Shown: positions 24,832-35,024 of the stretch, in pieces
Position numbering within the stretch: position 1 is the stretch's first letter
Layout: each line of letters opens with the position of its first letter
Assembly: GCA_963576735.1 (NCBI GenBank)
Contig: OY755177.1
Coordinates: forward strand, 11,470,001-11,534,000
Reading direction: 5' to 3'
DNA length: 64,000 nucleotides
Source: Bedellia somnulentella
Taxonomy: Eukaryota > Arthropoda > Insecta > Lepidoptera > Bedelliidae
Program-made: the position numbers and the translations under genes
The notes under the pieces: generated by a model
Seen by the model: the letters and a program-made list of their open reading frames with translations, nothing else
Told to the model about the DNA's origin: nothing
Database searches by the model: none

Positions 24832-25351
24832 TGGCGTGAGTATATGTATCTATGTATGCATGTATGAAAAACATTGAGGTTATTTGTTATTTTTTCTAAT
24901 GCAAATATTTAGGATGGGTATTTGACATTGAATGATATTGAAGGAATGACAGTAATCGATTACCGATTGATGAATCGATAATAAAAGATTCAATATATTT
25001 ATATAAATCGTAGTGAATAATATCTATAATACCGTAAAGTATTTTATTTTAAACAAAAAAATATAAATACACTAGCTGTTGCCCGTGAGTCAATTTCTCT
25101 TATTATGACCACGATTAAGAACTTTTTCAAAGAATATGACATATTGACATAAACATTGTTTTAAATTACTTGTGTAAATGATACTTATAGTTTTATATTC
25201 TTGCGGCAGAAACCATGTATAGAAGCACTAGATTGGCAGTCATTGACAAACGTCATAGCATAAACGTCAACAAAGGCAGGACCTCTCACGGACACGATAA
25301 CGGCCTGCATAGGTTTTGGCATCAAATATGAACGAAAATAATTGTCTTTAC

Positions 25352-26924
25352 CTTTGACTATAAACACTATAGACAGAGGGATGTTACGTCATTCATTTTA
25401 AAAAGAGAAGCCCTTATTTAAGTTCTTATATGTTAAAAAGAGACACAAATCTTTATTGTCATCTCTATCGCGTAACCCGTTTTGTTGATGTCACACTTTT
25501 AAATTGTGACAAACAAAGCGTCGACTTGTGAGCGATTTTGGTTTTCTTTTGATTTTGAGAAAGATTTTATTCATTTGTATATTGTTATTGTGGCAAAAGA
25601 GACTCCATTAGTTAAGTTATTATTTAGTGAGGTATTGTTGGGTGTAGCGTGCTTGGCTGCGGAAGCCGCAGCGAAAAACACATCGAAGGATTGACTTTCC
25701 ACAAGTGAGTGAGTTTTTTAATGTTTTTCTGTATTGCGCGGTCAGAAAATAAGTGATTCAAATGTTAATTACGTTGAACTAGATTACTAGCATTTTCTTT
25801 AGTTATTTTAAGCAATTTTTTAATAGCATAACCTAAAAATATGCAGTATCTCAGTGTTGCCATAATTCACGTTTTCATCCTACCCTGTTGTTAGGGTAAA
25901 ATTTTTAAATTAGTAAACTGATATTAATGAGTTATGTATTTTGTCGCGTTATAGCGACGCTGAATGATTTCCAATTGTTATGTACGGAATTAGTAAGAAA
26001 TAAATTTGTTATATTTATTTAATTTCTTCGTATTCATTACAGTTTTCCTAAAGACCCGAATCTACGAGAAAAATGGATTGCGGCCACTGGAGATGCAATT
26101 GGAAACCAATCAAAGTTTTGAGGCATACTATAAAATTGAAAGGCTACTCGTTTTTGTCCAAAGACAAAGCTTTGGCTCAAATGGTCGCAGTTGTTTTGAA
26201 AAAGAATTTAGGTAAAAGAATATTTCCGACATTAAACGACCACATCAGAGCCACCTTCGAAAACCACCTTGTGCTATTAATAAAGGCTATAGCTTTAAAA
26301 TACTTAGATGTACGAATACATCATCTTTTGAAAAATGTAACTGAAATAGACGAAAGAATTCGAAATTTTCACACGAAACTTGTTTTGTTTAAAGGTCAAT
26401 AGTAAATAATGCAATAAAACTCATGTATAAAATAGCGCGGTCTTTTATTTTTCAAAATACAAACATAGACCCCACTATACCCCTGACCCGTATGATATTT
26501 ACATTACTTGCACTTAAGGAACAGCTGTTTTTTTTGTCCAGTAACAAGGTTAGTCCCGTACAAAAATTTATTCGTAATCATGGGAAGATTCATCCCTGAA
26601 AGTTAGTACAATGCTTCAGATTTCACGGTGTATTAAACATCAGTATAAGTGGTAAAATTAAACAAAAAAGATTGTATAATACTAGGAGCAAGTATGTATA
26701 ATTATATGATTGCAGGAAATAATATAGTAAACAGTAAACCTTTAATTAAACAATAAATTGACGTAATCAATTTTAAATTAAAAAGTAGCTTTTATTATGG
26801 TGATTATAGTATTTTGGGGTAATTGTTTTCTAGTGATCGCAACATTACAGGGAAAAATATTGCTTTCTAAAAGAGGTACGCTCCCGTTGTATTATGACTC
26901 TGTCTATAGTGTTTATAGTCAAAG
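25352..26924 (+). mobile_element. Deleted P-superfamily DNA transposon, copy 1
   Basis: Inverted ends begin CTTTGACTATAAACACTATA at 25352 and, on the other strand, at 26924; they match over about 27 bp. It aligns with the second copy at 52082-53525 over most of its length. The coding remnant has a THAP-type start (FPKDPNLREKWIAATGD) and a C-terminus ending TKLVLFKGQ, as in P-element transposases, with the catalytic middle missing. The flanking 8-mers GTCTTTAC and TATTCGTC are not duplicates, unlike those of copy 2. Confidence 0.82.
26041..26402 (+). pseudogene. P-element transposase remnant (THAP piece + C-terminus)
   Basis: After a probable splice acceptor (TTCATTACAG at 26041) the frame reads FPKDPNLREKWIAATGD, the second half of a THAP zinc-finger domain. 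One A is missing compared with copy 2, where the same place reads ATGRCNWK, so the frame shifts. In the other frame the protein continues NWKPIKVLRHTIKLKG, through AIALKYLDVRIHHLLKNV, and ends FHTKLVLFKGQ with a stop at 26402. The two frames overlap exactly at the lesion. There is no catalytic core, so it is inactive. Confidence 0.75.
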
Positions 26925-26961
26925 TATTCGTCACTTGTTTGTCATGTAAACGGTTGTCTTC

Positions 26962-27045
26962 TACAGATCCACAATCTTTTCTTGGCCGGCGGCGACTAGG
27001 TAGGTAGGTAGTCGCCGCCGGCCAAGAAAAGATTGTGGATCTGTA
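26962..27045. mobile_element. 80-bp minimal foldback element with TA duplication
   Basis: Two 35-bp inverted arms (CAGATCCACAATCTTTTC..., 26964-26998 and 27009-27043) flank a spacer of about 10 bp, GGTAGGTAGG. Both sides carry TA. The same termini bound the longer element at 53933-55654, so this appears to be a Tc1/mariner-type MITE reduced to its inverted repeats. Confidence 0.85.
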
Positions 27046-27236
27046 TGTGCTATTGATCATTATGACAACTTGGCAATTCTTTTACGGACTTTGGCAATAC
27101 TTTGTAATTTGATTGGAGATTTTACCTGGAACGATGACTTATGGCTTTGTTAAAAGGAAGTGTGATATTGAACCTGACTGGATTGTTTGCATGGACATCC
27201 CATTATTTCTAATATTTATTTTTTATTTTATTTCTA

Positions 27237-27500
27237 TTTAAAGGAAAGAAAATTTTCAGCACCGAACCCACGACCTCCGGGTAAACGCTTAAAAACGTAA
27301 CACTTAAAAAGTGTAAAAGAAACAAAGAAAATAATAATTTCACACTAGAAGCCGTTGACACTATAGCTCAAATGGCAGAGCGACGACGGGGGCGTATACC
27401 CGGAGGCCGTGGGTTCTATCCCCGCTGGTGTTGAAATTTTTCTTTTCTTTATTTATCAGAAATAATCCCCACATGAGGTTTCATGAACATAAAACATTCT
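27237..27500 (+). mobile_element. SINE family C, copy with inverted leading fragment
   Basis: From about 27300 the plus strand has the family C unit: TATAGCTCAAATGGCAGAGC, B-box region GGGTTCTATCCCCGC, GAAATTTTTCTTTTC and tail AATAATCCCCACATGAGG. It is preceded at 27237-27290 by a piece of the same family in the opposite orientation (GAACCCACGACCTCCGGG), echoing the foldback at 13575-13820. Confidence 0.75.
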
Positions 27501-28323
27501 AATTATACATCCTATTCGTTCTATCTAATACACCTCCATACCAATGTATAATAACCAATGACACCTTAGTTTAGTGTCAAGTATCCCGTAAGTACTTTAA
27601 AGAACTAGTGAGACATAGTTGAAATTTTGTTGTATGTGTTAAATTTAAGAATGTTTGTTATTGCATTTAATTGAACTGTTCTTCCAAATACTTTTACCAA
27701 CTGCAAATTAAATCTTTCTTATGAGAGATATGTGTAATATTCGATGCAATGAGAGTGTTAGAAGGTGACATCGTCTTTGAGTCGGTGTTAAATTATACAT
27801 TAAAACCCATTTTCAATTTCGATCATATGAATATATATGTTAAATAGTTTGCTGGCATCTGGTCTAACAAAAAAATAAATCCGTGTGTTAACCATACAAT
27901 AACTATTATTTCATAGTTTTCAATCAAATTTTACCTTGATAGATTTATAAGAAGTTTAATCACATCAAAATAAAATTACTATTTACACTAATTAAAATTT
28001 ATATTTTCATGTGAACCGAAAAAAAATCGTTTAATGTAAAAAAAATGTTACAAGTAAGCAAAGTTGTTAAGTATTAGAAAAACTATATTCCACTATTAAA
28101 ATGCTGTTTAATGGAAAATTAAACGCTATATTTATAGAGTTGTCATTGTCAATCGATATTGTCATTATGACAAATGATCTGTAATCAAAAACAGCTGTGT
28201 GTATTGAATTCTCTGTTTTTTTATTTGATTTGCACTTGCTTTGCTTTATCTTTTGGCGCATTTACAATAATTATATTAATTAGCGTATTTACAGTTTCTT
28301 ACAAAGCCAAAACCAAAGTACCT
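27501..28323. other. Upstream region of the INPP1-type gene
   Basis: AT-rich, with no repeat recognised. It should contain the promoter and 5' UTR of the phosphatase gene, but no core promoter element could be assigned with confidence. Confidence 0.4.
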
Positions 28324-31300
28324 ATGTCTGACCTTTTAATTGCTTTGATAAATGCTTCAGAAAGGGCTGCAAATGTTGCACGGGCTTGCTGCGAAAGAGG
28401 TTTGGATGAAGGAGGCTTGTTAATCGCCGAAAAATGTGAAAGCGAAGCGAATGCCCGCTTTGATCATGACTTTAAAACTATAGCAGATGTTTTAGCCCAA
28501 GAAAGTGCTAAATTCGAAATTGGTTCTCGTTATCCCAGCCTTTCGGAACATGTACGAGGAGAGGAATGCTCCGAAATAAATGGCGTTAAAATATGTTTAG
28601 AGCAAAACAGTGCAATAACTGCAGAAAATTTACAACGTGTTGTTCCCGAAAATACTGCTAAACGGTTGGCTGAAGCTGCTCACCGTGAACCAAATCTCTC
28701 ATTATGTGACAAACTTCCTAAGGATATTCCTTGCATCAATTCAGATGAACTTGGTGTTTGGATTGACCCTATTGGTAAAACAATAATTATTTAAATTCAT
28801 GTAGAGATACATGAAAAATATATTTTGTAAGAGCTGTATAAATTAGGATGTGTGATGTGTGTAAAAGTATTTTAAGTACCTTACATACATATATACTCAC
28901 GGCTATAATTCCCTAAACGGGGTAGCCAGAGTTTTGGAATGAGAAATTCCTCAGCCACTTTTGGAAGTTGAGTGGGGAAAAGATGGTAATAATAAATGTT
29001 TTTGGTGACGGGTCTCCAACCACATCGCCCAAAAATCACTTGAAAAGCCCTTATACCCTTAGTCGCCTCTTACTTTAAGTACCTTCTAATTTTATATTCT
29101 GAATCTTACTTGGACATAGTTAAGCAGAGAGAACTCACTTCACTACTTCAAAGATTCAACCCTCAGCAATACATTGGAATATTTAGCTTAATATTGGCAA
29201 GTGTGGGTTGAGTCCTTTCTGCTTTACTATTTCTTCCCTTCTGTGAGATCCATTAGAAGTATATGTAATATGAGAATGTGTGATGGAGTGAGAAATTATG
29301 TGATTTGTGAATGAGTAGATGTGAAAGATGATGTATGCAAGATAAAAAAAGAAATGTTAGGGTGGTTTTGGCACATTGAAAGAGTGGATGATAATAAAGT
29401 TACAAAAGAGGTAAATAAAGTCAATGGGAATGGTATTGTTAGTAGAGGATGGCCTTGTAAAATGTTTCTAACCAGATGGAAAACATTCTTATAAAGGACA
29501 ACATTGTATAAAATAATTTGAGTAATCATCTTTAATGAGCATGTAGTTAATAGGCTGTTCTTTAAATAAATATTATTTTATATTTATGCTCTTGGCAATA
29601 GGTACATTAGTTGGGGATCTTATAGGAAATTTCAGCAGCAAATCAAGAAATCTTATGATTGTTTGGACATAAAAAGAGATTAATACTTTTATATTTTTTC
29701 ATAATATCCAAAATATACAAAGAGACCCTTTACATTAAGTTCTATTAACATTATTTCAACACTATTTAAATTTGTGTTCTAAAAGCTATATTATAAAACT
29801 CATGAAGATACAATAAAAGACAGCTCTAATATTTGAGTCAATCACAGGATTCTCATCCTTTTATAATTTTATGCTTTCAGATGGTACAGCAGAATTTATA
29901 TCAGGTGTACAGGGTGAAGCAAAACCTGGTCGAGGTCTTTCATGTGTTACTGTGCTAATTGGCGTTTATCTTAAATCTACGGGAGAACCAATTCTTGGAG
30001 TAATAAATCAGCCTTTTTTTAATGAGTAAGCAACTCTGAAATATGTCTTTTTTCATAGTTTATTGTAGCAAATTTCCCCGCCAGGGTCGAATTTTTTCTT
30101 TCCTTTATTTATTAGTAGGGAATATCCATTTAATTCCATAATAGAAGCCATTAATTATCAAAGCCGAAAAGAAACCTGACTAAAAACTTCTGCCAGCAAC
30201 TTTGCTCCTGATTTCATTGTTACCTATACGGATAGATATAAGGATCCATCTCCTTAACACTTGAAAATTTCAAACACACCTGTTTCTTTTCACGACGTGA
30301 TAGCTCAGTTCTAACCTCAAGTTGGGCCTACACCAATTTGTCTTTTCTAAAGACATATGTTTGGTTAATTTATCATGGTTGTTAACGGTGAGGGAGAACA
30401 TCGTGAGAAAAACCACAAATCTCAGTTGTACTAAGTCAGGTGACAGTGTATTCATACAAAATGGTGATAGGCGTGCTCCTATCACGTTAGTACACTGTCC
30501 AAGCAAAACGTGGGTACTCTGAACACCAGGTGACAATGTCATGTGATGTTCAGAAACATTAGTACCTCTGCCAACCCCTTCGAGGATATTCGGCATGAAC
30601 GTTTGAGTTTCGTTTCTTTTTGTATGATGATGATGAGTTAGAATTAAATGACTGAATAATGTAAAGAATATTAGAATAGAATAGAAAACTCTTAATGGCA
30701 CATCAAAATTAAAACATGATTTTTACTTATTTGTCCTTTGCTTTATTTCAGGAACAAGGGTCGCATAATATGGGGTTTCAGTTACAAAGATTGTCACAAA
30801 TGGGGCGGCAGTGATATGATAACAGACGTCAGCCGCAATGTCGTAATGATGAGCAGCGCTGAGAAACCAGACATTATCGGAAAGTTTTCTAACTTGGGAT
30901 GGGAAGTAAAGTCGGTGCCTGGAGCTGGGCACAAACTTTTAAAAGTTGCACTGGGTAAATTTTAAATTATATTACTAGAAATAAATAAGTGGAAAAAGTT
31001 TAAGATTAATAATGTATACTTTACCATATTTAAGCTTGTTTCCGTCAATATATTTGACGTTAAGAAATGCTTACGCCAGGTGCTATTTGATAAAAATGCA
31101 ATGCACCTGCCCGCTGATACTGGCTTATAACTGAAATGTGCTGGTGCTGGTATTTCCACCTTTAAATCTTGGATTTCAAAGTGTGAAATTTTGTCATTGA
31201 GAATGGCAACCCTAAGCTAGGCTATTTTAATCGGCAACTATGTTTATAATATCTTTGTTTTAATATGAGAAGAGGAACTTTTCCAGATCATGCCAAAAAT

Positions 31301-31621
31301 CTTTAAGATATCACTTGTCTTCATTTCAGTTTTCGCAGTCTCATTTTGTACTCTGAAACTAACCTAACTTTCTTTTGCTCATTTATAGGTGAAGCAGCAG
31401 CCTACATAGTTTCCCAAGGCACCACATTCCGTTGGGACACGTGTGCCCCGCACGCCATATTGAGAGCTAAAGGTGGAGATATTGTAGATTTCATGACACG
31501 GGAACCTATCACATACAATGATCCTTTGAACATTGATACTCAGCTGTATTGCAATACAGGAGGTTTGATAGCCTATACTGAAAGTGATGTTATTAGTAGC
31601 ATAACGAATATTTTGGATTAG
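28324..31621 (+). CDS. Inpp1: Inositol polyphosphate 1-phosphatase (INPP1/Ipp), four exons
   Basis: Exons 28324-28774, 29881-30025, 30752-30954 and 31389-31621 join to 1032 nt (343 residues). Introns have GT...AG ends and phases 1, 2 and 1. The enzyme removes the 1-phosphate from Ins(1,4)P2 and Ins(1,3,4)P3 in the cytosol, using Mg2+ and being Li+ sensitive. Metal-site motifs are present: DFKTIADVL (about 49-57), GEE (79-81), WIDPID (146-151, with D151 made by the first join) and WDTCAPHAILRAKGG (282-296). Family marks GVINQPF (190-196), WGFSY (206-210) and GGLIAY follow. The start at 28324 is chosen because MSDLL begins the conserved domain; the frame is also open upstream to 28174. Human INPP1 is about 400 residues, so this is somewhat short. 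Introns 1 and 2 hold SINE and LINE debris; the coding frame is intact. Confidence 0.93.
28872..29090 (-). repeat. SINE-like family A in intron 1 of INPP1
   Basis: Reverse copy with ATACTCACGGCTATAA, GGGGTAGCCAGAGTT, CCTCAGCCACTTTTGGAAG, GGGTCTCCAACCACATCGCC and GTCGCCTCTTAC. The head part is missing. Confidence 0.85.
29250..29500 (+). pseudogene. LINE 3' tail fragment in intron 1 of INPP1
   Basis: Plus-strand translation gives EMLGWFWHIERVDD..., VTKEVNKVN and GIVSRGWP. This is a decayed version of the MLRWFGHxERM...GRGRPxRT ending of a common arthropod LINE; another copy is at 44590-44825. Confidence 0.65.
30282..30620 (+). mobile_element. SINE family B with 9-bp TSD, in intron 2 of INPP1
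   Basis: Element 30291-30611 lies between GTTTCTTTT at 30282-30290 and 30612-30620. It starts with a shortened tRNA-like head (ACGTGATAGCTCAG) and ends near ATATTCGGCATGAACG. Its orientation is the same as the gene. Confidence 0.82.
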
Positions 31622-32240
31622 TTTCTGATTAAAGATAAAGGATGTTATGACTGAGTTATTATGATTCGTAATTTTCTCTTGTGAAATGATTAGTATGAAG
31701 TTTGATAGAGTTTATTCAATAACAAATACTTTTATTTACTTTACTTGTATATTATCAAACGTCAAAGCCAAAGCTGTAGTATTATTTATTTCATTCCATT
31801 ATATTATGTTACATTGAATTTGGATTATAAAGATGAAAAATATACAATAGTGCATGTTAATCGAAACTTAAATAATATTTGGTTTAATCAAATTAAAACG
31901 TATTATAAATGATCTCATATTTAGAGTTTTAAGAAATAATAATGAACTAGTCAATGCTTAAAATGTATCAAAGTAATATATTTTATGTTACGTTTCGAAT
32001 ATTATAATATTTTTGATGTTATCACTCTTTAGTCATATTAAGTGCACTGTCTCTGACAATAAAGAAATAAGACTAATTACTGCTTATTATTTAAACCACT
32101 TTTTTATACTTGTGTAGTGTTGTCGTAGTACATTTATTCCCGTGGATTTAGTACGAGACTACTAAGGGTGTTTGCATCTCGTAAGTATTTGTTGGGTGAA
32201 GTGGCTAGAGAGTTATGGTCCATCCGTTATTTTACTGACG
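31622..32240. other. 3' flank of INPP1
   Basis: AT-rich 3' region. An AATAAA near 32058 is one candidate polyadenylation signal, but such hexamers are common here. No repeat was identified. Confidence 0.35.
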
Positions 32241-32244
32241 ATGT

Positions 32245-32369
32245 CCGTGGCCTAGTTGGTATGTGACCAGCTTCAGTACGGTGGTTGTGGGTTCAAATAC
32301 CACCACGCTTGGGTTTTATTTAAATGTAATTTGAATGTTTATGTTCATGAAAACCTCATGTGGGGATTA
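32245..32369 (+). repeat. tRNA-derived SINE fragment
   Basis: GTCCGTGGCCTAGTTGGTAT (A-box-like) and GTGGGTTCAAATACCACC (B-box-like) are followed by GTTCATGAAAACCTCATG. That last block also occurs in family C tails, but here it has the opposite orientation to the tRNA part. Confidence 0.65.
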
Positions 32370-32480
32370 TCCATACTAATATTATAAATCGGAAAGTGAG
32401 TTTGTTTGTTTGTTTATTTGTGCCGCTTTCACGCCGCAACTACTGAACCGATTGCTTTGAAACTTCGCAGACATATAGTT
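32370..32480 (+). mobile_element. Helitron-type 5' end (partial)
   Basis: Begins TCCATACTAATATTATAAAT directly after a host A, with GTTTGTTTGTTTGTTTAT and CAACTACTGAACCGATTG following, as in lepidopteran Helitron 5' ends. No matching 3' hairpin-CTAG end was found downstream. Confidence 0.55.
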
Positions 32481-32639
32481 AGAAGTCCAGATTAAATAAT
32501 AGAGTACTTTTATCCCGGAAAAATGATATTCCCGAGGGATAACAAAAATATTGTATGCTTGCGCTGTGTGTCGTTTAAAACAAGGTAATATTTAGTTCTC
32601 GAGGAATACAAGAGATGGCGCTGGGTGTTTTTTAAAACG

Positions 32640-32770
32640 TGGTACGATGTATTTTTAAGATACTTAAAATTAGCCACTGAATTGGTGCCTACAGATGGAC
32701 ACCGGCGTAGGGGAAGGCCTAGGAAGAGTAGAGATGCAACGGAACTGGCATAACGGAAGCAGAAACGGAA
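32640..32770 (+). pseudogene. LINE (RTE-like) fragment
   Basis: Plus-strand reading has TDGHRRRGRPRKSRD, the RRRGRPxxR block found in RTE LINE C-termini (compare the intact one at 46229-46608). It is short and broken. Confidence 0.45.
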
Positions 32771-33129
32771 ACAGACGTCAAAAGTAAATCTTAACGGAAG
32801 CGTTAACACTATGCCAAAAAAGAATAATTTTACATATTTTTCTTTATTTAATTTATACTTCATTAGTCAAGGAAAGTACGCGGAAAGGAGTCGGCAATTA
32901 TCGGTAGCACGCGCGCCTGGACGCACGACGCTCGTGTACAATAGGCATGATGACAACAAGTAAATTTCATTGAAATAATTTGTGTGTATATTATTACAAA
33001 ATTCCCTTACTAAGACTCTGATTCTTTTCATGATTAAAAGCAAGATGAATATTATAATCGATAAAATAAAATCGCTAAATACGGCAATCCGCCATGAAAT
33101 GTTGAACGCCAATCAGAGCGCATGACGTC

Positions 33130-34120
33130 ACGTTAGAGTTCTTTCTCTTTGTTTACATTTGAATTACTTGAGATAATACGCGCTCGTTCGCTTTTTTAAT
33201 TCAAAACGCCGTTATTAACTTCAATTTCTTTTTTGTAAATTGATTGCGCTAAATTCAGTTATTTCCATAACATCCATAAAGATTTACAAGGCTTCCAGCG
33301 CAAGAATCGACTTGATAATACTAGGAACGTTTCTGGCATCAAACAAAGATTTCTGTTCAGCAGAATTTAGAAATGTTAAAACATCCATGTAAGTATTGTG
33401 TATTATACAGTTAATCTATTAAAACCTATTTATTTTATTAAAACCATAAAAATAAATAGCTATTGCACATATTTCAGTATAACATTCAATATTATAATTT
33501 GAGGTTATGTTTATGTTAAATATTTCTTTTTGCACTTAAATATTTACATATTTAGAATTTGGTAACTGAATATTAAATAATATGCCTTTTTAATAGCTCA
33601 TACATTAAGGATTTGATAACAGTAAGTAACAGTGAGTAAGAGAATCATATCCTCCAAAAAGTTTGTATATCAATGTTTACTTCTTCCTATAAAATTATAA
33701 TGAATTTAGCACCAAAATTCTACAAAATAAAAAGGAAATAGTGTCGTCAAAGTGATCTTCACAAAAATAAAGCTGTGTAAAGCCACTTTTTTCTTAATTT
33801 CTTATCGAAAGGAACGAAAATATATAACTTCTCATTAGTTTTTATGGATGTATGAGTACCCAGAGGGACGGAACACCACCTATGTGCTTTTGAAGTCATT
33901 TTTTAATGTAAAAATTAGTGAAATGTCTAAATTAAATATGAATTAGATAATGTTTACATAGACCAAATGTTCCTTGTACTCTATAGTGACGTAAGCAAGC
34001 GACGCCATGACACTTTCACGCGTTTTGGTGCAAATTTTAAATTTATGAATCAAAAATTATTTTTTAAGTACTAAACCTAAATTTTCGGCAGAAATATTTC
34101 CAAATATTATAGAACAGTTT
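33130..34120. other. No gene seen
   Basis: AT-rich, no supported coding region or repeat. Confidence 0.4.
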
Positions 34121-34329
34121 CTCAAAATTTGTCATCATCATTCGTCCTCGCGCGGCCCCCGCAACCACCCGCGCCGTGTCGCCAAGCGTCTACTGCACCG
34201 CTCCTGCCTCATCGCTCTCTCTGCGCTTCCGTTAAGAGTTCTGTTATAAAGTTTGCGGAACCAGAAGCAGAAACAGAAGTGAGAAAACATGCGGAACTTC
34301 TGCAGTTGCGGAAGCGGAAGCAGAGTTCT

Positions 34330-34480
34330 GTTGCAACACTAGAAGAGATGGAGGGACGACCTGGACATGTTCGATCCAGGGTGTTATGCACAGCCTCGGA
34401 CAGAGATGTGTGGGGCATAATTGTGAGGCCTTTGCCCAGTAGTGCGAAACAAATTAGGCTATATAAAAAAAAAACCTCAT
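34330..34480 (+). pseudogene. LINE 3' end relic with A-rich tail
   Basis: Contains GCCTTTGCCCAGTAGTGCG and then TATATAAAAAAAAAA, matching the GGCxxTTGCCCAGCAGTGGG...ACATAAAAA 3' end of the RTE element at 46229-46608 in the forward direction. Confidence 0.55.
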
Positions 34481-34483
34481 GAC

Positions 34484-34556
34484 ATTGACAATGTCACATG
34501 ATGCTCAAATTACCCACGTTTGCTTGGACAGTGTACCCAACAGGCCTTTTGAAATA
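34484..34556 (-). repeat. SINE family B fragment
   Basis: GACAATGTCACATGATG and TACCCACGTTTGCTTGGACA match the middle of family B. Both ends are missing. Confidence 0.7.
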
Positions 34557-34564
34557 ATTATTTA

Positions 34565-34700
34565 TTATAAATCCTCAGCCACTTCTGGGCGGTGGAAAAA
34601 ATATTTTAAATTAAAGATCGGTAGGTGACGGGTCTTCAGTCACAGCGACTATCAATTACTTAAAAGGCCCCAATACCCATATATATTGGCTCTTACGACA
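34565..34700 (-). repeat. SINE-like family A fragment (degenerate)
   Basis: TCCTCAGCCACTTCTGG, GACGGGTCTTCAGTC and GGCTCTTACGAC match the family in reverse, with many changes. Confidence 0.65.
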
Positions 34701-35024
34701 TCCACACTAAGGAATGGATTAGTACTTTTCTCAACCGATACTGCTCTGCTGAGATTAATTTACATGGTGTTATTTATGTGACCAACTCGATTAGAGCAAC
34801 TTTGTTTTTCTCTTTTCCTTACAAATAAGCTAAGCATTTGTCAGAAAATTTACTAATAGCCCCATCGTACAACCTTTCATTTATAACAGTGTAACATTTT
34901 TAATGCTGAAACCAAAGAGAAAAATAAGAAAAACATACTTAAGTAAATTTTATATTATAGTTTTAAAAAAACCACCATTCGGTCGAAAATGTTATTTACT
35001 AGTTTTTCTAGTCGCCATCTTACA

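Noticed and set aside
25344..26932. 8-bp TSD for P-type copy 1
   Set aside because: GTCTTTAC and TATTCGTC are not repeats of each other; only copy 2 has a true duplication.
28174..28323. Upstream methionine of INPP1 adding 50 residues with a hydrophobic segment
   Set aside because: The conserved domain begins at MSDLL (28324). The extra segment would add a membrane-like helix to a cytosolic enzyme and is likely 5' UTR that happens to be open.
28775..28794. INPP1 coding to the stop after GKTIII
   Set aside because: The sequence past 28774 is intron. Joining at GTAAAA gives the catalytic WIDPID motif with the next exon.
34129..34482. 117-residue plus-strand frame as a host gene
   Set aside because: It is a mixture of proline-rich low-complexity sequence and a LINE 3' end with an A-rich tail.
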